From DATLFS01 sp035540935 (GTDB lineage Bacteria > Actinomycetota > CADDZG01 > WHSQ01): 14,137 nt of DNA. Shown here in pieces: positions 1-5,298 of this stretch. The stretch covers positions 1 through 14,137 of the forward strand of contig DATLFS010000091.1 in the NCBI GenBank assembly GCA_035540935.1, given 5' to 3'. Both the position numbers and the translations under genes were made by a program. The notes under the pieces were generated by a model that saw nothing but the letters and a program-made list of their open reading frames with translations, made no database searches and was not told the origin of the DNA. Numbering within the stretch: position 1 is the stretch's first letter; each line of letters begins with the position of its first letter.

Positions 1-2
1 CC

Positions 3-719
3 CGAGCGGAGCGTCGCGGCGCGCGATACGCGGCCGAGATTCTCGAACGCCTCGGGTACGACGTCCGCGTTCGGACCTTCGACGTCGACGGCCGCACCTC
101 CCGGAACGTCGTCGCGACGTGGCCGGGAGCGATCCGCCACCCGTTCGTGATCGGCGGGCACATCGACACCGTCGCCGGTTCACCCGGTGCGAACGACAAC
201 GCCTCCGGGGTCGCGGTCCTCCTCGAGGCCGCGCGCCTCATCGCCGGCAAGGAGCAGGCGTGTCTCGTCAAGCTCGTCGTGTTCGGCGCGGAGGAGCGCG
301 GAGCCGACGGCACACATCACGTGGGCTCACAGGTCTTGGTCGATCGACTCGGCGACAAAGCGAGAAGGAGAATGCCCGGCATGCTCTCGGTCGACATGAT
401 CGCCGACGGCCGCCCGCTCATCGTGGCGCACTTCGGCGCCGGCCCCGAGGTCGTCTGGAGACGAACGGCTCGGATCATCGATCGAGCCGGGATCGCGGTC
501 GAACGACGGATCATGTGTGACTGCTCGGACAACGGACCGTTCGGTTTGGCGGGGATCCCGGCCGCTCTTTTGTGGAGCGGGACCGAACCCGACTATCACG
601 CGCCCAGCGACCTCCCCGCGAACCTTCGGCCGCGCGACCTCGTCAGAACGGGGCGCGCCGTCCTCGCCTTTCTCCGGGCCCTCGACGAAGATCTCATCCG
701 GGCGTTCCGCCGCCACTGA
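3..719 (+). CDS. M28-family zinc metallopeptidase (aminopeptidase), N-terminus cut by window edge
   Basis: Probable di-zinc aminopeptidase of family M28, which removes N-terminal residues from peptides. The open frame runs in from the left edge with no start visible, leaving 238 codons. Counting from the first complete codon, the family ligands are all recognisable: H53 and D55 in GGHIDT, bridging D65 in GANDNASG, the E97-E98 pair in FGAEERG (general base and ligand), D131 in SVDMIAD, and H199 in DYHAPSD. The region before the first His looks like the usual helix-strand lead-in, so only a modest N-terminal part should be missing. Whether it is secreted cannot be judged because any signal peptide lies outside. 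The residue after TAG/TGA is an 82-bp gap leading to the LysM gene. Family is confident; the substrate is unknown. Confidence 0.9.
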   Translation, partial: RAERRGARYAAEILERLGYDVRVRTFDVDGRTSRNVVATWPGAIRHPFVIGGHIDTVAGSPGANDNASGVAVLLEAARLIAGKEQACLVKLVVFGAEERGADGTHHVGSQVLVDRLGDKARRRMPGMLSVDMIADGRPLIVAHFGAGPEVVWRRTARIIDRAGIAVERRIMCDCSDNGPFGLAGIPAALLWSGTEPDYHAPSDLPANLRPRDLVRTGRAVLAFLRALDEDLIRAFRRH

Positions 720-737
720 GCAAGACCCGGGGATTTG

Positions 738-766
738 GAGACAGATCCACCCTCCCGCGGTACCCT
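738..766 (+). promoter_or_regulatory. Candidate promoter of the LysM gene
   Basis: A GAGACA box (738-743; four of six matches to TTGACA) is followed after exactly 17 bases by TACCCT (761-766), which fits the TAnnnT -10 form common in actinobacteria. Transcription would start near 773, giving a leader of about 30 bases that contains the GAGGAG ribosome-binding site at 788-793. The match is seen in sequence; activity is inferred. Confidence 0.35.
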
Positions 767-801
767 CTTCACGATCGCACAGCCACCGAGGAGCGTGATG
801 C

Positions 802-1341
802 ATGGCGAGCCGTGAGCCGCTCATCGAGCCTTACCGGCCCCCCGAGCCGGACCCGACATACGAGTTCGACGTCGAGTACGACGACTACGCGGAAGACGCT
901 CCCGCGGGCGCTCCCCGCGTGCTCTGGGGCCGCATAGCCATCTTCGCCGGGGCTCTTCTCCTAGCTTTCCTGCTCGGGCGCGCGAGCGCACCCGAAGGTG
1001 TTCCCGCCGCGGATCTGCGCCAGGCCCGCGCCGAGGCGCGCGACGCGCGGGCCGAGGCCGAGGCACTGCGCGGCGAGATCGCCGTGTTGCAGACGGAGGC
1101 GGAAGCGCTCGACGAGGAGAAGACGAACGCGGCCGAAGACGAAGCTGCCGCTTCGGAGCAGCCGTCGGAACCCGAGAACGAGACGTACGTGGTGCAGGCG
1201 GGCGACACGCTGACCACGATCGCGGAGGATTTCTACGGCGACGCGTCGCTCGACGATCTGATCGCCGCGGCGAACCCCGACGTCGACCCATACGCCCTGC
1301 GCGTCGGCCAAGAGCTGATCATCCCGCCGAAGCCCGAATAG
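802..1341 (+). CDS. Membrane-anchored LysM-domain protein
   Basis: A 179-residue protein with a clear layout: an acidic, proline-containing N-terminal tail (about 1-40), one hydrophobic membrane segment (about 41-61), an Ala/Glu/Arg-rich predicted coiled coil (about 69-108), an acidic linker, and a C-terminal LysM domain (about 128-176; YVVQAGDTLTTIAEDFYG start and LRVGQELIIP end). LysM domains bind N-acetylglucosamine polymers, so the protein probably sits in the cytoplasmic membrane with the LysM domain facing peptidoglycan. The acidic N-terminus has no signal peptide, consistent with a type II anchor. The start is supported by GAGGAG (788-793) eight bases upstream. No enzymatic domain is present, so it is likely structural or a scaffold. 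Only 15 bases separate it from archease, so co-transcription is likely although a functional link is not obvious. Confidence 0.85.
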   Translation: MASREPLIEPYRPPEPDPTYEFDVEYDDYAEDAPAGAPRVLWGRIAIFAGALLLAFLLGRASAPEGVPAADLRQARAEARDARAEAEALRGEIAVLQTEAEALDEEKTNAAEDEAAASEQPSEPENETYVVQAGDTLTTIAEDFYGDASLDDLIAAANPDVDPYALRVGQELIIPPKPE

Positions 1342-1356
1342 ACCCCGGCGCCGGCG

Positions 1357-1761
1357 ATGGCGTTCGAGATCCTCGAGCACACCGCCGACGTCGGCGTTCG
1401 TGCGGTAGGGGACACGCGCGAGGCGTCGTTCGAAGAAGCCGCGCGCGGTCTCGCGCACATCGCGGGGATCTGGACCGAAGGCAGCGGCGAGATCGTCGAA
1501 GTAGATCTCGACGGCGAGGACGACGGCTCGCTTCTCGTGGACTGGCTCTCCGAGCTCCTCTGGCTGCACGACGCACGCGACGCGCTCGTGTCCTCGGTTC
1601 GCGTCGTCCCGCGGGAGGAAGGCATCCGGTGCCGGGTGGAGCTCGTCCCGCGCGGCCGCCGAGAAACCGAGGGAACGCAGGTGAAGGCGGTGACGTATCA
1701 CGGTCTTCGGGTGGACGAGGAGGGCGGCCGGTGGGTGGCCGTCGTGTATCTCGACGTCTGA
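1357..1761 (+). CDS. Archease (RtcB-activating protein)
   Basis: A 134-residue archease. In studied archaeal and bacterial systems this small protein speeds guanylylation of RtcB and makes it a multiple-turnover RNA ligase. Family hallmarks are visible: FEILEHTADVG at 3-13 (metal-site Asp at D11), LLVDWLSELLWL at 59-70, VKAVTYHGLRV at 109-119, and the terminal YLDV with the second metal-site Asp (D133). Length fits the usual 130-150 residues. There is no convincing Shine-Dalgarno before the ATG, so translation probably follows re-initiation after the LysM stop 15 bases upstream. The partner rtcB lies two genes downstream, which strongly supports the assignment. Identification by motif is confident. 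Confidence 0.93.
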   Translation: MAFEILEHTADVGVRAVGDTREASFEEAARGLAHIAGIWTEGSGEIVEVDLDGEDDGSLLVDWLSELLWLHDARDALVSSVRVVPREEGIRCRVELVPRGRRETEGTQVKAVTYHGLRVDEEGGRWVAVVYLDV

Positions 1762-1785
1762 TGGTTTCCCCGAGGGGTGCGGGGG

Positions 1786-1791
1786 TAGCCT
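1786..1791 (+). promoter_or_regulatory. Candidate -10 box before the tandem-repeat protein
   Basis: TAGCCT fits TAnnnT in the 75-bp gap after archease. No good -35 is seen. If used, transcription would begin near 1798, just upstream of the TTGCA/TGCAA inverted repeat, and give an internal promoter for the repeat protein, rtcB and the DUF488 gene. Confidence 0.25.
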
Positions 1792-1806
1792 CCAGCTAGC
1801 AATCGT

Positions 1807-1818
1807 TTGCAAGTGCAA
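1807..1818. promoter_or_regulatory. Short inverted repeat, possible operator
   Basis: TTGCA-AG-TGCAA is a perfect 5+5 bp inverted repeat in an AT-richer patch. A second overlapping pairing, GCAA (1799-1802) with TTGC (1807-1810), sits beside it. It lies between the candidate -10 box at 1786 and the ribosome-binding site at 1821, where a repressor could bind. It is short enough to be chance; no regulator is known. Confidence 0.3.
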
Positions 1819-1820
1819 GC

Positions 1821-1830
1821 AGAGGAGGAG
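1821..1830 (+). promoter_or_regulatory. Strong ribosome-binding site fixing the GTG start at 1837
   Basis: AGAGGAGGAG contains a full AGGAGG core with good spacing to GTG at 1837. It decides against the in-frame TTG at 1807, which would put this site inside the coding region. Confidence 0.75.
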
Positions 1831-1836
1831 ACCCAC

Positions 1837-2442
1837 GTGAACCCCATCGAGAAGGCCCGGTCGCGGGCCGTGGAGATCGGCGTCTACCTGCCGCTCGGCG
1901 CCTATGCCAAGGCGCGGGAGGGACTGGCAGACCTCGATCGCACCGCCGTGATGAGGCTGTTCGGTGACCTGATCGAGCGAGGCCAGGAGCGCCTCGCTCC
2001 GGTCGAGCGCCGGCTTCGCCGCCGCGGTGAAGAGGCGGGGCGCGCGACCAAGAAGGCAGCGGCCCGCGGCCGCGCCGCGACCTCGTCCCGGGCCCCGAAG
2101 GTGGCCGCTACCGTCCTCCGGCCGTCGCAGCTCCCCATCGACGGTTACGACGACCGCACGGTGGACGAGATCCTGCCGGAGCTCGCGGGACTGACACAGT
2201 CGGACCTCGCGAAGGTGTACGCCTACGAGAAGGCGAACGCCAAGCGCAGCACGGTCCTCGACGCGATCGACGGGAAGATGTCGCCCCTTCCGATCGCCGA
2301 CTACGACGCTCTCACTGCCGACGAGATCAACAAGCGCCTCGCGTCGCTCGACGAGTCGGACCTCAAGAAGCTGCGGTCGTACGAGGAAGACACTCGCGGC
2401 CGCGTCACGGTGCTGGAGAAGATCGACTCGCTCCTGGCGTAG
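1837..2442 (+). CDS. Helical protein with two tandem 48-residue repeats, between archease and RtcB
   Basis: A 201-residue protein of unknown function. The start is GTG at 1837, chosen for the strong AGGAGG site. Residues 1-60 look amphipathic and helical; 60-92 is a basic Ala/Arg/Lys-rich linker. Two repeats follow at 99-146 and 151-198, aligning without gaps at an offset of 52 with 24 of 48 identities by my count. Shared positions include LPI..YD, T.DEI, SDL, YE, and TVL..ID. The pattern resembles small helical domains in actinobacterial proteins annotated as lipid-droplet-associated or HBHA-like; I cannot confirm the Pfam family from memory alone. No membrane segment or catalytic motif is visible, so a binding or scaffolding role is more likely than an enzyme. 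Its stop is 20 bases before the rtcB start. Co-expression with rtcB is inferred from spacing. Confidence 0.8.
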   Translation: MNPIEKARSRAVEIGVYLPLGAYAKAREGLADLDRTAVMRLFGDLIERGQERLAPVERRLRRRGEEAGRATKKAAARGRAATSSRAPKVAATVLRPSQLPIDGYDDRTVDEILPELAGLTQSDLAKVYAYEKANAKRSTVLDAIDGKMSPLPIADYDALTADEINKRLASLDESDLKKLRSYEEDTRGRVTVLEKIDSLLA

Positions 2443-2450
2443 ACACCCCG

Positions 2451-2491
2451 CGAGGCTCCACGGTGGGTAACGTCAACACCGTGGAGCCTCG
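2451..2491 (+). repeat. Perfect 15-bp hairpin over the rtcB translation start
   Basis: Left arm 2451-2465 (CGAGGCTCCACGGTG) and right arm 2477-2491 (CACCGTGGAGCCTCG) are exact reverse complements, with an 11-base loop. The left arm contains the only plausible Shine-Dalgarno (GCGAGG, 2450-2455) and the first GTG (2463); the right arm contains the second in-frame GTG (2481). No run of T follows, so it does not look like an intrinsic terminator. It begins nine bases after the upstream stop. In mRNA it would mask rtcB initiation. Confidence 0.85.
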
Positions 2492-3926
2492 TCGCGTCTC
2501 GGCTTATGAGTGGGAGATCGCCGTGGGGACGGTCGCAGGCATGCGGGTCCCTGGGAAGATCTTCGCCTCGGAATCGCTGTTCAGGAAGGCGCTCGAGGAC
2601 CGAGCCGTCGAACAGGTTGCGAACGTGGCGACCCTTCCGGGCATCGTCGGGTTCAGCATGGCGATGCCCGACGTGCACTGGGGGTATGGCTTCCCGATCG
2701 GAGGGGTAGCAGCCACCGCGGTCGACGATGACGGCGTCATCTCCCCCGGCGGCGTCGGCTTCGACATCGGATGCGGCGTGCGTTTGCTCCGCACGGATCT
2801 GTCTTTCGAAGAGGAGGTCCGGCCGCGCCTGAGGGAACTAGTCGATGCGTTGGGTCGCGGCATCCCGCGCGGGGTCGGAGGCGCCGGTGCGATGCCTCTG
2901 TCCCGCGACGACCTCGAGGAGGTTCTCCGGACCGGTGCGCGCGCGGCGGTCGCGCGCGGCGCCGGTTGGGACGAGGATCTGGAGTGCAGTGAAGACGCGG
3001 GGACTCTTCCCGATCCGGCGCCACACTTCGTCTCCGACCGCGCCAAAGAGCGGGGAGTCACCCAGCTCGGGAGCCTCGGCGCCGGGAATCACTTCGTCGA
3101 GCTCCAGGTGGTGGACGAGGTGCGCGACGAACAGGCGGCGGCGGTCATGGGCCTCCTCCCCGGCGCGGCCTGCGTCATGATCCACTCGGGGTCGCGCGGC
3201 ATCGGACACCAGACTTGCACCGATTCGCTGCGGTCGATCGACCGCATCATGAAGCCGCTCGGCATCGAGGTCCCGGACCGGCAGCTCGCGTGCGTGCCGC
3301 TCTCCCACGAGCAGGCGCAGCGGTATCTCGGAGCGATGGACGCGGCGGGGAACTTCGCCAAGGCGAACCGCCAGGTCTTGACGCACGAAGTGCGGCGCGC
3401 CTTCGAGAGCGTGTTCGGCGGCGAGGCGCGGAAGCTCGGCATCTTCACCGTGTACGACGTCTCGCACAACCTCGCGAAGATGGAAGAGCACGAGGTCGAC
3501 GGGAGGCGACGCACCCTCTGCGTTCACCGGAAGGGAGCGACGCGCGCCTTCGGGCCGGGCAATCCGGACGTGCCGGTGCGGTACCGCGACATCGGTCAAC
3601 CGGTGATCGTCCCGGGCAGCATGGGAACCGCCTCCTTCGTCATGACGGGCACGCGCGGTACGGACCGGCTCTCCTTCGGGAGCACGTGCCACGGTGCCGG
3701 ACGGGCCATGAGCCGCACGCAGGCAAAACGTCGTATGACGGGAGCCGAGCTGAAGCGTGAGCTGGAGAGCCGCGGCATCCTCGTGGCGAAGAGTCACCTG
3801 AAGCTGCTGAGCGAAGAGGCGCCGTACGCCTACAAGGACGCCGATCAGGTCGTAGAAACGTGCGAGGGCGCCGGGCTCGGTCGCATCGTCGCTCGCCTCC
3901 GGCCGGTCGGCGTGGTGAAAGGCTGA
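2463..3926 (+). CDS. rtcB: RtcB 3'-phosphate RNA ligase (tRNA-splicing / RNA-repair ligase)
   Basis: A 487-residue RtcB, which joins RNA 2',3'-cyclic phosphate or 3'-phosphate ends to 5'-OH ends using GTP and Mn2+. The length and the N-terminal WEI...MRVPGKIF segment match the long archaeal/Thermus-like form rather than the shorter E. coli form. Metal and active-site residues are present: D101 and C104 in GFDIGCGVR, N209-H210 in GAGNHF, H241 in MIHSGSRGIGHQ, H335 in DVSHN, and H410 in STCHGAGR, which by spacing corresponds to the guanylylated His404 of Pyrococcus RtcB. HRKGATRAF (355-363) and VPGSMGTASF (383-392) are also family motifs. GTG at 2463 has GCGAGG seven bases upstream; GTG at 2481 is an alternative. 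Both lie in a 15-bp hairpin. Archease is two genes upstream. Confidence 0.97.
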   Translation: MGNVNTVEPRRVSAYEWEIAVGTVAGMRVPGKIFASESLFRKALEDRAVEQVANVATLPGIVGFSMAMPDVHWGYGFPIGGVAATAVDDDGVISPGGVGFDIGCGVRLLRTDLSFEEEVRPRLRELVDALGRGIPRGVGGAGAMPLSRDDLEEVLRTGARAAVARGAGWDEDLECSEDAGTLPDPAPHFVSDRAKERGVTQLGSLGAGNHFVELQVVDEVRDEQAAAVMGLLPGAACVMIHSGSRGIGHQTCTDSLRSIDRIMKPLGIEVPDRQLACVPLSHEQAQRYLGAMDAAGNFAKANRQVLTHEVRRAFESVFGGEARKLGIFTVYDVSHNLAKMEEHEVDGRRRTLCVHRKGATRAFGPGNPDVPVRYRDIGQPVIVPGSMGTASFVMTGTRGTDRLSFGSTCHGAGRAMSRTQAKRRMTGAELKRELESRGILVAKSHLKLLSEEAPYAYKDADQVVETCEGAGLGRIVARLRPVGVVKG

Positions 3927-4504
3927 TGCCGGATCTGCACACGATCGGCCACGGCAACCGGACGTTGGACGAACTCATCGCGGCTCTCGACTCTTTCGAC
4001 GTCGACCTCCTGGTCGACGTGCGCCGCTACCCCGGCTCGCGCCGCAATCCCCATTTCGGACGCGACGCGCTTGCACAGGAGGCGCCGGCTCACGGGATCT
4101 CCTACCGCTGGGAGGGTGAAGCCCTGGGCGGGCGTCGGCGGGCGTCTCCCGACAGCCGCCACCACGCGTGGAAGGTGGATGCCTTCCGTGCCTACGCCGA
4201 TTTCGCCGACGAACCCGCGTTCGTCACCGCGCTCGAGGAGCTGGAACAACTCGCGGCCCGACACCGGATCGCGATCATGTGCGCGGAGACGCTGTGGTGG
4301 CGGTGCCATCGCCGTCTCATCTCCGACCACCTCGTCACGCGCGGCAACCGCGTCGACCACATCTTCGATGCCGGGGTTTCCGAGCCGCACCGGCTGCCGC
4401 CCTTCCTTCGGTTGGACGAGAGCGGGCGTCCCGTCTACGACGTGGGTGAGACGCCGCCGCTCATCGATCCCGCCGATAGAAAGGATCCGTCTCGAGCACC
4501 ATGA
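3926..4504 (+). CDS. DUF488-family protein
   Basis: A 192-residue DUF488 protein. Recognisable family blocks are TIGHGNRTLDELI at 6-18, LLVDVRRYPGSRRNPHF at 28-44, the GGR segment at 68-70, FRAYADF at 87-93, and MCAETLWWRCHRRLI at 118-132 with C119 and C127. The conserved Cys/His/Arg cluster suggests a ligand- or nucleic-acid-related enzyme, but the biochemical function of the family is not settled and I assign none. The ATG shares its A with the rtcB stop (TGATG at 3924-3928), so translation is probably coupled to rtcB. Residues beyond about 150 are variable. The last 44 bases overlap the 3' end of the convergent SseB-family gene. Confidence 0.9.
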   Translation: MPDLHTIGHGNRTLDELIAALDSFDVDLLVDVRRYPGSRRNPHFGRDALAQEAPAHGISYRWEGEALGGRRRASPDSRHHAWKVDAFRAYADFADEPAFVTALEELEQLAARHRIAIMCAETLWWRCHRRLISDHLVTRGNRVDHIFDAGVSEPHRLPPFLRLDESGRPVYDVGETPPLIDPADRKDPSRAP

Positions 4505-5210
4505 ACCGAGCGATCGAAGACAGCCGCGCCTCGTCTACCAACACGAAGCTGACGCGCTCACCCGACGCTCCGTGCGCGGCCCGGCCGAGCCGCTCCAGGA
4601 CGGGCTGCGGCTCGACAGACGGATCCAGCTCGACGCCGATCACGAGATCCGGCTCCGCGTCGTCTTCGCCTTCGACCGTCATGAGCGCGCGATAGGCGGA
4701 TCGGACGACACCCTCCTCCGAACAAGCACGGGCTACGGCGTCGAGGACCTCCGTCGGCGGCACCGCCGGCTCCCCGAGCAAGACGCTCGCTCCGGACGAG
4801 AGGCGACGTTCGCTCATCGTCGGGCGGCCGAGGGCACGGACGTCCTCGGGCGCGATCGCAACGCCTATCTCCCCACCCGGGTTTACGGCCATCCCGTGCT
4901 CTTCCGGCCACGACGCCAGTACCGCGGAGCCGGGGACCCGCACCGCCGCCATCCCCTCGGGCGCGCCGATCCGGAACTGATGCTCGGAGGTGAATACCGG
5001 CACGTAGGTGCGACCTTCGTGCTCGAGCAGAGGAAGCAGGATCTCCTCGCCCTCATCCGCGTCCGACGCCGCTCCCGTCGCTTCTCCGGGCGGCTGCGGG
5101 ATCCACAGCTCGGCGGCCGCGAGCGCGGCCGCAACGGCCTGGAATCCCGCGTCCTCGGCGGCGGCGTCCGCCAGAGCGGCCTCGAGATCGTTCTGGGGCT
5201 CGAACGTCAC
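4461..5210 (-). CDS. SseB-family protein
   Basis: A 249-residue protein of the SseB family, named after an E. coli gene linked to serine sensitivity; its molecular role is not established. The N-terminal SseB domain is seen around 5-127: NDLEAAL at 7-13, LWIPQP at 35-40, LLPLLEHEGRTYVPVFTSE at 58-76, and the GMAVNPGGEIGVAI block at 106-119. A second domain around 150-245 fits the SseB C-terminal domain (VLDAVARAC, VIGVELDP, VSFVLVDEARL). It is predicted to be soluble, without membrane segments. The start is GTG at 5210; a TAGGGT box ends seven bases upstream and no clear Shine-Dalgarno is present, so the transcript may be leaderless. It diverges from the phosphatase gene and its end overlaps the DUF488 gene. 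Confidence 0.83.
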   Translation of the reverse strand: MTFEPQNDLEAALADAAAEDAGFQAVAAALAAAELWIPQPPGEATGAASDADEGEEILLPLLEHEGRTYVPVFTSEHQFRIGAPEGMAAVRVPGSAVLASWPEEHGMAVNPGGEIGVAIAPEDVRALGRPTMSERRLSSGASVLLGEPAVPPTEVLDAVARACSEEGVVRSAYRALMTVEGEDDAEPDLVIGVELDPSVEPQPVLERLGRAAHGASGERVSFVLVDEARLSSIARFMVLETDPFYRRDR

Positions 5211-5217
5211 GTCTGCG

Positions 5218-5223
5218 ACCCTA
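5218..5223 (-). promoter_or_regulatory. Candidate leaderless -10 box of the SseB-family gene
   Basis: On the minus strand TAGGGT is followed by seven bases and then the GTG start at 5210, placing the transcription start at the start codon itself. No Shine-Dalgarno competes. One of five such arrangements in the window. Confidence 0.45.
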
Positions 5224-5234
5224 TCCGCCCCTGC

Positions 5235-5261
5235 TTGTGCGCCTACTCCGGGCGGTATACA
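5235..5261 (+). promoter_or_regulatory. Candidate promoter of the PAS-GAF phosphatase gene
   Basis: TTGTGC (5235-5240) and TATACA (5256-5261) are separated by 15 bases. The -10 box matches TATAAT at four positions. It lies about 38 bases before the start codon and leaves room for a leader with AGGAGG. The short spacer lowers confidence. Confidence 0.35.
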
Positions 5262-5287
5262 ACGGCAGCAACCCGAGGCTCGTCACT

Positions 5288-5293
5288 AGGAGG
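5288..5293 (+). promoter_or_regulatory. AGGAGG site fixing a TTG start
   Basis: A perfect AGGAGG lies five bases before TTG at 5299. The site makes this rare start codon credible. Confidence 0.8.
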
Positions 5294-5298
5294 CGGAG

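Noticed and set aside
1768..1777. CCCC-GA-GGGG as an archease terminator
   Set aside because: The stem is only four pairs with a two-base loop and no T-run. It cannot be told from chance in DNA of this composition.
961..1836. 291-codon minus-strand frame over the LysM and archease genes
   Set aside because: Both covered genes match known families. The antisense product shows no domain, and its start sits in the inverted-repeat region.
1807..1836. TTG at 1807 as the start of the tandem-repeat protein
   Set aside because: It lies upstream of a perfect ribosome-binding site and within an inverted repeat. GTG 1837 has ideal spacing, and the extra ten residues look like translated leader.
2451..2491. 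Intrinsic terminator for the repeat-protein gene
   Set aside because: The stem is perfect but no T-run follows, and it overlaps the start of rtcB, which is expected to be co-transcribed.
2838..3797. 319-codon minus-strand open frame inside rtcB
   Set aside because: It is antisense to conserved RtcB motifs, and its product looks like translation of a GC-rich complement.
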